Assembly: GCA_965203575.1 (NCBI GenBank)
Contig: OZ241894.1
Location: 496,001-560,000 of the forward strand
Direction of reading: 5' to 3'
Length of the DNA stretch: 64,000 bases
DNA from: Aldehydirespirator sp965203575
GTDB taxonomy: Bacteria > Actinomycetota > Acidimicrobiia > Acidimicrobiales > Aldehydirespiratoraceae
Made by a program: the position numbers and the translations under genes. Under the pieces are notes generated by a model. It had not been told where the DNA came from, did not search any database, and worked only from the letters and a program-made list of their open reading frames with translations. Shown here piece by piece: positions 8,902 through 17,011 of this stretch; positions within the stretch are counted from its first letter, which is position 1; every line of letters begins with the position of its first letter.

Positions 8902-9188
8902 CCCAGCTTCGCTACGACGTAGTCAACGGCATCGCGGACGGAACGCAGGTCTTCCAGGTCCTCGTCCTCGATACGGAAGCCGACTGCCCGCTCGGCCAAC
9001 TCCTCCTCGATCCCCTCCACCAGCTCTATGAGCGCCAGCGAGTCGGCGTCGAGGTCGTCAGCGAATGAGGCTCCCTCTGCGATGTCGGAGGGATCGATCT
9101 CCAGGATGTCCGCAAGGCGGTCCCGAATCAGCGCCAGAACCTCCTCACGCCCCATAGGTGCCTGCTCCACATGGGTTTCTGCCGGCAT
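8898..9188 (-). CDS. acpP: Acyl carrier protein
   Basis: Carries acyl chains on phosphopantetheine during fatty-acid synthesis. 96 residues from the ATG at 9188 (a second ATG, Met12, is possible). The attachment motif is DADSLALIEL with Ser50, in an acidic protein typical of ACPs. It lies between plsX and rnc and overlaps rnc by 4 bp. Placement of acpP with plsX and rpmF is the usual bacterial lipid-synthesis cluster. Confidence 0.93.
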   Translation of the reverse strand: MPAETHVEQAPMGREEVLALIRDRLADILEIDPSDIAEGASFADDLDADSLALIELVEGIEEELAERAVGFRIEDEDLEDLRSVRDAVDYVVAKLG

Positions 9189-9268
9189 CGCCGCCTCCGT
9201 GCGTCGCTCCGTCGTCGATGCAGCCCACAACCATATCGTTGGGGATGCGACCAGCCTCCGACACCCGG

Positions 9269-10255
9269 CTATCCGCGGGCGATGGCCGCGATGTGGTCCA
9301 CCATGCCCGCGGCGACCATCTCTCGGGCCACCCTGATGGCGTTCATCACTGCGGCGGCGCTGCTGGCACCGTGCGAGATCACACAGACGCCCCGCACCCC
9401 CAGCAGCAGCGCGCCGCCGACGCCGTCGGGGTGAAGCTCTCGCGCCATCTCGTCGAGGGCCGGGGCGAGCATGTCCCCGGCCCGGCGTGAGGTGCCGTCG
9501 GTGTCGATGGCCACCAGCAAACGGCCGAACAGGGCCCGCAGCGCCCCCTCCAGCGCCTTGAGGGTCACGTTGCCGGTGAAGCCGTCGGTCACCACCACGT
9601 CGACGGTGGGAGTCATGATGTCGCGGCCCTCCACGTTGCCGATCCACTCCGCTCCGACGTCGTCGGCCCACCGGCCGTTCGAGAGCAGTTCGAAGACGGT
9701 CTTGGTGAAGTCGTTGCCCTTGCCGGCCTCCTCGCCGATCGACAGCAGGCCGACCCGGGGCTGCTCGATGCCGAAGCGGTCGCGGGCGTAGACCGAGCCC
9801 ATCCGGGCGAACTGCACGAGCCACTCCGGACGGCACTCCGCGTTGGCGCCCGAGTCGAGCATGGTGGTGGGACTGGCTCCCGGAGTGGGGATCGGCGTGG
9901 CGATCGCCGGACGGGCTATGCCGCGAATGCGGCCCATGCGCAGCAGCGCCGAGCCCATGGCGGCGCCGGTGTTGCCTGCCGACACCATCGCCGACGCCCG
10001 ACCATCCCGCACCGCCTCAGCCGCCCGCACGAGTGATGAATCCTTCATCGTGCGCACGCTCGATCCCGGCTCCGCGTCCATCGGAATCACTTCGGAAGCC
10101 TCGATCACCTCCAGACCGCCGGTGTCGCCCAACTCGTCGGGCCGCCCCACCAGCACCACCGGGATGCCCAACTCGTCGGCGGCGCGTCGGGCTCCGGCCA
10201 CGATCTCCGCAGGGGCCCGATCGCCCCCCATGGCGTCAACCGCTACCGGTTCCAC
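9269..10255 (-). CDS. plsX: Phosphate acyltransferase PlsX
   Basis: Makes acyl-phosphate from acyl-ACP for phospholipid synthesis at the membrane surface. The 328 residues begin (GTG) with VAVDAMGGDRAP, the PlsX signature, and contain SAGNTGAAMG (about 90-100) and IGEEAGKGN (about 175), all conserved in the family. The gene lies 80 bp upstream of acpP and about 90 bp downstream of rpmF, the classical rpmF-plsX arrangement. PlsY, which uses the product, is not in the window. Confidence 0.96.
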   Translation of the reverse strand: MEPVAVDAMGGDRAPAEIVAGARRAADELGIPVVLVGRPDELGDTGGLEVIEASEVIPMDAEPGSSVRTMKDSSLVRAAEAVRDGRASAMVSAGNTGAAMGSALLRMGRIRGIARPAIATPIPTPGASPTTMLDSGANAECRPEWLVQFARMGSVYARDRFGIEQPRVGLLSIGEEAGKGNDFTKTVFELLSNGRWADDVGAEWIGNVEGRDIMTPTVDVVVTDGFTGNVTLKALEGALRALFGRLLVAIDTDGTSRRAGDMLAPALDEMARELHPDGVGGALLLGVRGVCVISHGASSAAAVMNAIRVAREMVAAGMVDHIAAIARG

Positions 10256-10346
10256 GGAGGTTCAGACCACTCGACGCCGACAAAGGTTCCATCACTGCGC
10301 ATGAGAACGTGCGCGGGCACGTGCAAGCTCGCGTTCGAGAGGTCGG

Positions 10347-10526
10347 CTACTCGACGTCTATGGCCTGCCGGTCGCGATACCACCCGCAGTTGACGCACAC
10401 GCGGTGCGGAAGTTTGACGGCACCGCAACGGATGCACACGCTGCGGCCGCCGGGACGGATCTGCCACGCAGAGGCCCTTCGGCTGCGGCCCTTCGCCTTG
10501 GAGGTCTTCTTCTTGGGGACAGCCAT
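10347..10526 (-). CDS. rpmF: 50S ribosomal protein L32
   Basis: A short gene: reverse-strand ATG at 10526 to TAG at 10347, 59 residues. It starts MAVPKKKTSKAKGRSRR, the standard L32 N-terminus, and has a complete zinc ribbon (CIRC then CVNC, 10 residues between). The basic, short protein and its place upstream of plsX are textbook. Because all four Cys are kept, this is the zinc-binding form of L32 rather than the zinc-free starvation paralogue. Confidence 0.97.
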   Translation of the reverse strand: MAVPKKKTSKAKGRSRRASAWQIRPGGRSVCIRCGAVKLPHRVCVNCGWYRDRQAIDVE

Positions 10527-10594
10527 GAGGGATCCTGGTCTTCTGCGGCCGATCGGACAATCCGGCCCGGCAGCCTACCGGGGAGCGGTGGGGC

Positions 10595-11050
10595 CTACAC
10601 GCCGCTGCTAGCTGTGGAATCAGCCGCAGGCCCGGTCGGGAACCGGTCCGGAACCGGTCCCGCGCAGTCCTCAGAGCAGAGGGCTGCCAGCGGCAGGGCC
10701 AGCACGGCGGCCTCGCGAACCGCGGGAGCCAGATCGATGCGCTGATCGTTGATCGGCCAGGTCTCACCCTCGGTCGGTTCCCATTCGAACACCTCGTGCA
10801 GCGACGCCTCCAGAGGGCCGCGCACCTCCTCCAGGCAGCGGCGGCACTCCGCGGTCCACACCCCCACGACCCGCCCGTCTGCCACAAAGGAGCCTCCGGC
10901 CGCTCGTACCACCACTTCCAGGTGCACAATCCCGTCCACCACCAGAGCCCCCTGGACGCCGGGCTCGTCCAGAATGCACTGGTCGTTGACTTCGATGTGG
11001 TCGGCCGAGCCGGCGTCGAGCCGGACACAGTCCACCACCAGGTAGGTCAA
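10595..11050 (-). CDS. DUF177 (YceD-family) protein
   Basis: Homologue of E. coli YceD and M. tuberculosis Rv2926c, a conserved gene preceding rpmF. It contains the two-Cys element AECRRCLEEV near residue 69-77 and the CSEDCAG element near the C-terminus, as in the family. The likely start is a TTG at 11050 that overlaps the upstream stop as TTGA (151 residues); GTG codons a few residues in are alternatives. Function is not settled; the family is linked to 23S rRNA biogenesis in bacteria and plants. Confidence 0.85.
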   Translation of the reverse strand: MTYLVVDCVRLDAGSADHIEVNDQCILDEPGVQGALVVDGIVHLEVVVRAAGGSFVADGRVVGVWTAECRRCLEEVRGPLEASLHEVFEWEPTEGETWPINDQRIDLAPAVREAAVLALPLAALCSEDCAGPVPDRFPTGPAADSTASSGV

Positions 11051-11631
11051 CCCAGGTCCTGGTCGAATATGTCGTCGTCGGGCTCTGCCGGAGCGGGCGC
11101 CGGCGCCGGGCGCGGCAACCGGGTGTCCTGGAGTCGCTGGCGCCCGGTGGACACGGCGGTGGCTGTCTTGTGCAGCATCGCCTCGAAGGCTGCCAGCCGC
11201 TGGTCGCACCAGTCCTCGGTCTCGAGCTTCATCCTCCTGGACCGCTCCTCGGCCTCGTCGACCGTCCGTCTCGCTCGCATCTCGGCGGCCTTGACGACCT
11301 CGCTGCGCTGGACCATCTGCTCCGCACGAGCCCGGGCCGCCGCGATGATGTCCTCGCCCTCTCTCTGCGTGCGGAGCCGCATGTCGTCGCGTTCCTTGAG
11401 CATCCACCGAGCGGCCCGCAACTCCTCGGGAAGAGCCGCGAACGCCTTCTGCAGTATCCCCAGCAGCTCTTCGCCGTTGATCATCACCGAGGTCGAGAAC
11501 GGCATCGGCCGCGACCTCTCCACCGTCCGGATGGCCTGGGTGAGCAACTGCTCGACGGCCAGCCGTCGAGCCTCGGACGAACTCTCGGCGGAGCCCGTCC
11601 CCGCCGGCGGGACCAGGTCGCTGGAACTCAT
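11047..11631 (-). CDS. SepIVA-like DivIVA-domain protein
   Basis: 194 residues, with a hydrophilic N-terminus, a long coiled coil (about 55-165, rich in Glu, Arg and Ala) and an Ala-Pro tail ending in acidic residues. It occupies the position of mycobacterial SepIVA (Rv2927c) between DUF177 and the coaD-rsmD genes. SepIVA is a septal protein needed for division and envelope growth. The call relies on coiled-coil character and synteny; sequence motifs alone are weak. It overlaps the DUF177 start by 4 bp. Confidence 0.7.
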   Translation of the reverse strand: MSSSDLVPPAGTGSAESSSEARRLAVEQLLTQAIRTVERSRPMPFSTSVMINGEELLGILQKAFAALPEELRAARWMLKERDDMRLRTQREGEDIIAAARARAEQMVQRSEVVKAAEMRARRTVDEAEERSRRMKLETEDWCDQRLAAFEAMLHKTATAVSTGRQRLQDTRLPRPAPAPAPAEPDDDIFDQDLG

Positions 11632-11679
11632 TGCTCCTGCTCGAGTAGAGAGCGCCGATAGGCGACAGCCCGTCGCGAT

Positions 11680-11794
11680 GCGGCGGTGTCATTCCCGCTC
11701 TTGTTCGCTTCGCTCACGGGCCGCTCGGGCCACGGCCTCGCTCGGGCCCCTGCGAAGATTCTCACGAATCTCTCTCCATCCGCTCGGCCTCTAG
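11680..11794 (+). repeat. Dispersed intergenic repeat, copy A
   Basis: One of three copies (others at 31821-31913 and 61107-61211). Shared blocks are GCGGCGGTGTC (with copy C), a core of about 50 bp that includes CTCACGGGCCGCTCGGGCC, and the end CGCTCGGCCTCTAG. Here the middle is longer and diverged. The right end overlaps the last codons of coaD on the other strand, which therefore encode LEAER. Confidence 0.75.
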
Positions 11795-12262
11795 GCGACC
11801 GGCCAGCCGGACCCGCACCGGCTCGGGCACCATTGACGACACGTCCCCACCGAGGCGGACGACCTCCCGGATCAGCTTGGAGGCCACGAACGACCTCTTG
11901 CTGGCAGAGGGGATGAAGATCGTCTGCACGCCGGCGAGAGCGTGGTTCATCTGCGCCATCTGAAGCTCGTTCTCGAAGTCGGAGACTGCTCGCAGCCCCT
12001 TCACGATGAAGTCGGCCTCGACCTCCTGGGCCAGATTGACCACGAGGTTGGAGAACATCGCCACCGAGACATTGGGCAGGTGGGCGACACACTCCTTGAT
12101 CAGCTGCTCGCGCTCGTGCAGGCTGAACAGGCCCTCCCCCTTCTGCGGGTTGCGCGTGGCCGCCACCACCACTTCGTCGAACAGCTGGGCGAGCGTCTCG
12201 ATGATCTCGAGATGGCCGTAGTGGATCGGGTCGAAGGATCCGGGGTACAGCACACGGGTCAC
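11762..12262 (-). CDS. coaD: Phosphopantetheine adenylyltransferase
   Basis: Penultimate step of coenzyme A synthesis: transfers AMP from ATP to 4'-phosphopantetheine. The 166-residue protein starts MTRVLYPGSFDPIHYGH, containing the nucleotidyl-transferase (T/H)xGH motif, and has VKGLRAVSDFENE and SASKRSFVASKLIRE, all typical of CoaD. It overlaps rsmD by 4 bp, a common pairing. Its last residues are written by the end of dispersed repeat copy A, so the C-terminal tail is probably lineage-specific. Confidence 0.96.
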   Translation of the reverse strand: MTRVLYPGSFDPIHYGHLEIIETLAQLFDEVVVAATRNPQKGEGLFSLHEREQLIKECVAHLPNVSVAMFSNLVVNLAQEVEADFIVKGLRAVSDFENELQMAQMNHALAGVQTIFIPSASKRSFVASKLIREVVRLGGDVSSMVPEPVRVRLAGRLEAERMERDS

Positions 12263-12816
12263 TGATCGGCTCCAGTTCCGCTCGGCCTCTTGGCAGCTTG
12301 TGCGAACGTCACCACGGTACCGCCGTGACGCCGGTGATGGTGGATGGCAAAGCGGGGTCCCACATCCACCCGGCGATCCGACTCGGCCACGACCAGTTCA
12401 GCCGGCACCCGGGACAGCAGTCGCGGCCAGCCATCGAAGGCGTACGGCGGGTCCACCAGAGCAACGTCGAAGCAGTGTCGAGCCAGCTCGTCGAGAGCGG
12501 CATCGACGTCGACGACCATCACGGTCGCGCCTGCAGCCAGGCCGGTGGCCTCGAGGTTGCGCCGCAGCAGCGAGGCCACGGCCCGGTCGTGCTCCACGAA
12601 GGTCGCTTCGGCCGCGCCGCGGCTCAGCGCCTCGATCCCCAGAGCGCCGGTTCCGGCGAAGAGGTCGAGCACGCTGGTGCCCTCGATGGCCCCGAGCGAG
12701 TAGAGCGAGTTGAACACCGCTTCGCGCACCCGGTTGGGGGTGGGGCGAGTGACGTCGCCCGCCGGCGCTTCCAGCCGGCGGCCCTTGGCCGAGCCGGCCA
12801 CGACACGGATGCTCAC
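12259..12816 (-). CDS. rsmD: 16S rRNA (guanine-966 N2)-methyltransferase RsmD
   Basis: Methylates G966 of 16S rRNA in 30S assembly. 185 residues with the SAM-binding LDLFAGTGALGIEALSRGA (about 46-64) and the catalytic motif LVDPPYAF (about 120). The N-terminal VVAGSAKGRRLEAPAG is diagnostic. It lies between recG (12 bp gap) and coaD (4-bp overlap). Confidence 0.95.
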   Translation of the reverse strand: MSIRVVAGSAKGRRLEAPAGDVTRPTPNRVREAVFNSLYSLGAIEGTSVLDLFAGTGALGIEALSRGAAEATFVEHDRAVASLLRRNLEATGLAAGATVMVVDVDAALDELARHCFDVALVDPPYAFDGWPRLLSRVPAELVVAESDRRVDVGPRFAIHHHRRHGGTVVTFAQAAKRPSGTGADQ

Positions 12817-12827
12817 AGCAGCCAGAC

Positions 12828-14999
12828 CTAGCTCTTGAGCAGGTACTCGGCCTCGCGGTCGCCGAGCATCAGGTCAATCTCGTCCGCCAGCGCCGGGTGG
12901 CTCAGCAGGTCCGGGTCCGCGTCAAGCATCTCGATCGCGGCGTCGCGAGCCTTGACCACCCATTCCTTGTCGTGTCGCAGCGAGGCCAGCCGGAGGTCGT
13001 TGCGACCCTTCTGGCGTTCACCCATGATCGTGCCCTCGCCCCGCAATTCCAGGTCCACCTCGGCCAGATCGAAGCCATCGTTGGAGTCCACCACCGCCTT
13101 GAGCCGGGCCTCGGCCTCCGCAGTAGCGGCCTCGCCCACCAGGTAGCAGCTGGACGCAAGATGGGCGCGGCCCACCCGGCCACGGAGCTGATGGAGCTGA
13201 GCGATGCCGAACCGGCCGGCGTCGATCACCACCATGGTGGTCGCGTTGGGCACGTCCACACCGACTTCGATGACGGTGGTGGACACCAGCACGTCAAGAG
13301 CTCCCGTGCGGAACAGCCCCATCGTGGCTTCCTTCTCGGCGGGGGTGACCCGCCCGTGCAGGAGGCCCACCCGAAGACCGGCCAGCTCGCCTCCGTCGCC
13401 GGTCAGGCGGTCGTACGTCTCTATCACCGAGCGCACGTCGAGCACCTCGGACTCCTCGATGACGGGACACACCACATAGGCCTGCCGGCCCGCCGAAACC
13501 GAGGTGCGCACTTCCTCCCAGACCTGGGCCTCCTCCAATGGGCCGCGGGCCCATGAGGTGGCCACCGGCAACCGGCCCGCGGGCAGCTCGTCCAGCACGG
13601 ACACGTCCAGGTCGCCGTACACGGTCATGGCCGCGGTGCGAGGGATGGGCGTCGCAGTCATCACCAGCAGGTCGGGCATGACCGACCCAGGGCCGCGATC
13701 ACGGAGCACCGCCCGCTGCTCGACCCCGAAACGGTGCTGCTCGTCTATCACCACCACCCCCAGCGAGCGGTACTCCAGGCCCTCGGAGATCAGGGCATGG
13801 GTGCCGACCACGATGTCGACATCTCCGGCGGCGAGCCCGGCGTGCGTCCGGCGCCGGTCAGCTGCGCCGCGGCTGCCCGACAACAACTCGACCTTCAGCG
13901 GCCGCTCCCCGCCGAGCCGTCTCTCATCGGGCACCGTCAGATCGCCGAGCAGCGAGACCATCGTGGCGAAGTGCTGTTCGGCCAGCACCTCGGTCGGAGC
14001 CATCAACGCGCTCTGGAAGCCGCCCTGCACCGCGGTGAGCAGAGCGCACAAAGCCACAACCGTCTTGCCCGCACCCACGTCGCCCTGCATGAGCCGGTGC
14101 ATGGGGTGCGGCTCGGCTAGATCGCCGACGATCTCTTCGATCACCCGCTCCTGAGCACCGGTCAGCGGGAACGGCAGGCGGGAAAGGAACCGGTCGACTA
14201 GCTCGCCCCCCACCGCGTGGGACAAACCGGCCGTGTGCCGCTCCAACCAGCGCTTACGCCTGACAAGCTCGAGCTGCACACGCAGCAGCTCGTCGAACAT
14301 GAGGCGACGCCTCGCCTCGCTCGATTCACCCATGGTGCCCGGCCGGTGGATCCCGTTGATCGCGCTGTGGCGGCCCATGAAGTTGAATCTCCGCAGCACT
14401 GCGCCAGGAACCGGGTCGGCAATCCCGCGCAGCTGGCAGCGGTTGAGGGCCTGCTCGACGAACCTGGCGATCTCCCACGTGCTCACGCTCGCCTTCTCCG
14501 ACTGCGGGTACACGGCAAAGAAGCGCCCGGTGCGGTCCCCGACCAAGTCGACCACGGGGTTGGTCATCTGGAGAGAGCCCCGATACTGCGTCGGGCGGCC
14601 AAAGACGACCACCTGACGGCCCGGTTGCAGGCTCCTCTCCTGCCAGGGCTGGTTGAAGAAGGTGAGTTTCAGCCGGCCGGTCGCGTCGGACACGACGACC
14701 TCGACCAGCGTGCGTCGCTGCCTGATGCGCCTAGACGAGCTCCGCTGCACGCAGCCCTCCACGAACACCTCCTCGCCCTCGGCGAGCTCAGCGATACGGG
14801 CCTGCTTGGTGCGGTCGATGTAGCGGCGCGGGTAGTGCTGCAACAGGTCGAGCACACTGCGTATCTCCAACTGAGCTAGGGCGGCAACACGCTTCGGGGG
14901 GATCCTCTTGCGGTCATTACCCCTCTTCTCAGTCAGGACGCCGACACTGATGGCGTCGAGGTCCCGCAGTGTGAGGGGCGGGTCGCCGGCTGGCATCAC
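12828..14999 (-). CDS. recG: ATP-dependent DNA helicase RecG
   Basis: Branch-migration helicase that remodels stalled forks and recombination intermediates. 723 residues: N-terminal wedge/OB domain (to about 160; note ALAQLEIRSVLDLLQHYPRRY), then SF2 motor motifs: Walker A QGDVGAGKT (about 305), DEQH in VVIDEQHRFGVEQR, TATPIPRT, and the TRG region HGRVTP...QLRGRVGR. It overlaps the fakA-like gene by 4 bp (ATGA), matching the recG-DAK pair of Mycobacterium. Confidence 0.96.
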   Translation of the reverse strand: MMPAGDPPLTLRDLDAISVGVLTEKRGNDRKRIPPKRVAALAQLEIRSVLDLLQHYPRRYIDRTKQARIAELAEGEEVFVEGCVQRSSSRRIRQRRTLVEVVVSDATGRLKLTFFNQPWQERSLQPGRQVVVFGRPTQYRGSLQMTNPVVDLVGDRTGRFFAVYPQSEKASVSTWEIARFVEQALNRCQLRGIADPVPGAVLRRFNFMGRHSAINGIHRPGTMGESSEARRRLMFDELLRVQLELVRRKRWLERHTAGLSHAVGGELVDRFLSRLPFPLTGAQERVIEEIVGDLAEPHPMHRLMQGDVGAGKTVVALCALLTAVQGGFQSALMAPTEVLAEQHFATMVSLLGDLTVPDERRLGGERPLKVELLSGSRGAADRRRTHAGLAAGDVDIVVGTHALISEGLEYRSLGVVVIDEQHRFGVEQRAVLRDRGPGSVMPDLLVMTATPIPRTAAMTVYGDLDVSVLDELPAGRLPVATSWARGPLEEAQVWEEVRTSVSAGRQAYVVCPVIEESEVLDVRSVIETYDRLTGDGGELAGLRVGLLHGRVTPAEKEATMGLFRTGALDVLVSTTVIEVGVDVPNATTMVVIDAGRFGIAQLHQLRGRVGRAHLASSCYLVGEAATAEAEARLKAVVDSNDGFDLAEVDLELRGEGTIMGERQKGRNDLRLASLRHDKEWVVKARDAAIEMLDADPDLLSHPALADEIDLMLGDREAEYLLKS

Positions 15000-16681
15000 T
15001 CCAAGCCGAAGTAGTACGGGTACAGGGGCTGGTGGCCGTCTGACACCTCGACCTCTACGTCAGGGTGGTGCTCGGCCACATGCCCGACGATGGCCTCGGT
15101 GGTGGCCGCATCGGCGTCGGCGCCAGTGAGCACGGTGAGCAATTCGTGGTCGTCGTCGATGATTGCGCTCAGCAGAGCGGTCGCCGCGACGGCCACGTCG
15201 GACTCCACCGCGACGATGCCGTCGGGGCCGATGCCGAGCCAGTCACCCTCGGTGATGGAACCGGAAGAGCTCGAGGCGTCGCGGACGGCCTGAGTGACCT
15301 CGCCGGGGGTGACCGAGGCGGCCGCGGCCGTCATCGACTCGGAGTTCTGGGCCGCGCTGGCGCCCGGCGAGAAGGCCAGCAGGCTGGCAATGCCCTCGAC
15401 CACGCTGCGAGTGGGCACGACGCCCACCGTGCGCTCCGATTCCCCGTCGACCTGCTCAGCCACCGGGATGATGTTCTTGTTGTTGGGCAGGACCACGACA
15501 TGCCCGGTCGGAAGCGAGTCGGCAGCCGCGAGCAGCTCGGCCGTGGACGGGTTCATCGACTGGCCCCCGGTCACAACCCGGTCGGCTCCCATGGACATGA
15601 GAATGTCGACCACACCGGCACCGGCACCCACCGCCACCACCGAGCATCGATCGGCCTCAGTGATCTCCACCGCACTGGGGGGCGGGGCGCCTGCATCGTC
15701 CCGGCTCAGAGGCCGGTCCAGCGCCTCGAACGACTCGGAATGCTCGGCCGCCTGGTCGAGCAGGTCGGTGATCTGGATGCGGTGGGGCCGGCCCACTGCG
15801 ATCCCGGCCTCGATGGCCGCGCCGATGTCGTCGGTGTGGATGTGGCAGTTCCAGATGCCGTCCCCGCCCACCACCACGATCGAGTCCCCTATCTGTTGCC
15901 ACGCGGCCTTGAAGTCGTCGACGGAGGGGTCGGGAGCGTCCAGCAGGAACATCACCTCGTAGCGCAAGTCGGCAATGGAGGACTCCTCCGCGGGCACTTC
16001 GGCGCCGGTCACAGCCGCGGGCGGCGCCGCCGGCTCAGGGGCCTCGGGCATGGGCCGACCATCGATCTCGGCCAGCCAGGCATCGAACAGCAGCAGGAGT
16101 CCAGCCCCGCCCGCGTCCACTACCCCGGCCTCGGCCAGCACGGCCAGCATCTCCGGAGTTCGTTCCAGAGCGTCGTAGCCGCGGTCGCGAGCCGCGTCGA
16201 GCACCTCGGTCAAGCCGCCTCCGGCCTGGGCGGCTACCTGAGCCGACTCCGACGCTTCCCGGATGACCGTGAGGATGGTGCCCTCCACCGGCCGCGCCAC
16301 CGCCGAATACGCGCCGTCGCTGGCGGCAGCCAGCGCCTGGGCCACCACCGGTGCGTCGGGCACTGAGCCGGCTGCCGCAGAGTCGCGGAACACGCCGGAC
16401 ACGCCTCGAAGGATCTGGGCCAGGATCACTCCGGAGTTGCCCCGGGCCCCCATGAGCGCCCCGTGGGCGAGTGCGGTGCACAGTGGCTCGAGGTCGTCGG
16501 CGACGCCGTCGAGACTCTCGACGACGGACTTCATGGTGAGCGTCATGTTGGTCCCGGTGTCCCCATCCGGGACCGGATAGACGTTGAGGTTGTCGATTAC
16601 CTGGCGGTGGTCGGCGAGACCTCCGTGGAAACCGACGATCACGCGGCGCAGCGTGGCCGCGTCGAGAACGAGCGGTGCCAT
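14996..16681 (-). CDS. fakA: DAK2/DegV-fusion protein, fatty acid kinase FakA type
   Basis: Probable catalytic subunit of fatty acid kinase, which phosphorylates FakB-bound fatty acids. From the ATG at 16681 the 561 residues start with a DhaL-like kinase domain including NVYPVPDGDTGTNM (about 31-44, Mg-ADP binding) and GARGNSGVILAQ; the C-terminal half is the FakA middle and regulatory region (VVLPNNKNIIPVA). I prefer this start over an upstream frame extension because TATCAT ends 7 nt before it. No fakB is visible here. The name follows the characterised Gram-positive family; substrate is inferred. Confidence 0.88.
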   Translation of the reverse strand: MAPLVLDAATLRRVIVGFHGGLADHRQVIDNLNVYPVPDGDTGTNMTLTMKSVVESLDGVADDLEPLCTALAHGALMGARGNSGVILAQILRGVSGVFRDSAAAGSVPDAPVVAQALAAASDGAYSAVARPVEGTILTVIREASESAQVAAQAGGGLTEVLDAARDRGYDALERTPEMLAVLAEAGVVDAGGAGLLLLFDAWLAEIDGRPMPEAPEPAAPPAAVTGAEVPAEESSIADLRYEVMFLLDAPDPSVDDFKAAWQQIGDSIVVVGGDGIWNCHIHTDDIGAAIEAGIAVGRPHRIQITDLLDQAAEHSESFEALDRPLSRDDAGAPPPSAVEITEADRCSVVAVGAGAGVVDILMSMGADRVVTGGQSMNPSTAELLAAADSLPTGHVVVLPNNKNIIPVAEQVDGESERTVGVVPTRSVVEGIASLLAFSPGASAAQNSESMTAAAASVTPGEVTQAVRDASSSSGSITEGDWLGIGPDGIVAVESDVAVAATALLSAIIDDDHELLTVLTGADADAATTEAIVGHVAEHHPDVEVEVSDGHQPLYPYYFGLE

Positions 16682-16688
16682 GTCGCCG

Positions 16689-16694
16689 ATGATA
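16689..16694 (-). promoter_or_regulatory. -10 box of fakA-recG operon, leaderless
   Basis: Reverse-strand TATCAT followed by 7 nt and the ATG at 16681. A TTGACA lies only 8 nt further upstream, too close to serve as its -35. Confidence 0.5.
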
Positions 16695-16764
16695 CTGAAC
16701 CGTGTCAAAGCGTCCCGGCTCGAGCGCGGCGCGAACGCCGAAGTCGACGCCGGCCGCGCGCCGC

Positions 16765-16770
16765 TACGAT
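16765..16770 (+). promoter_or_regulatory. -10 box of the cold-shock-like gene, leaderless
   Basis: TACGAT followed by 8 nt and the GTG at 16779. It is divergent from the fakA box within a 97-bp intergenic gap. Confidence 0.45.
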
Positions 16771-16778
16771 GCGGCTCC

Positions 16779-17000
16779 GTGCAGGGCGTCATCAAGAGCT
16801 ACGACCCCGTGACCGGCGACGGTGTGCTCGTCAACGAAGCTGACCTCGCCGACATCGACCTCGCCGACAACGCCCTCGATGGCTCGCTGTTCCGGATGCT
16901 GCGTCAGGGCCAGCGGGTGCAGTTCGACCTCGACGACGATGGTAGGGCCACCCGGCTGCGCATCGGCTCGGAGGTCGACATGGGCACGCCCGAGATCTAG
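16779..17000 (+). CDS. Small cold-shock-domain-like OB-fold protein
   Basis: 73 residues from a GTG start. The opening MQGVIKSYDPVTGDGVLVNE follows the pattern of cold-shock proteins (G-x-V-K-x-F-x-x-x-K-G-x-G-F-I), and GQRVQFDLDDD near the end matches the last strand. The aromatic RNP residues that bind nucleic acid (Trp/Phe) are largely replaced, so RNA binding may be weak or altered. It is strongly acidic. It stands alone on the + strand between two minus-strand operons. Confidence 0.7.
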   Translation: MQGVIKSYDPVTGDGVLVNEADLADIDLADNALDGSLFRMLRQGQRVQFDLDDDGRATRLRIGSEVDMGTPEI

Positions 17001-17011
17001 ATGGGCGGTCG

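Noticed and set aside
16680..16710. TTGACA upstream of fakA as a -35 element
   Set aside because: Only 8 nt separate it from TATCAT, too close for a sigma-70-type promoter.
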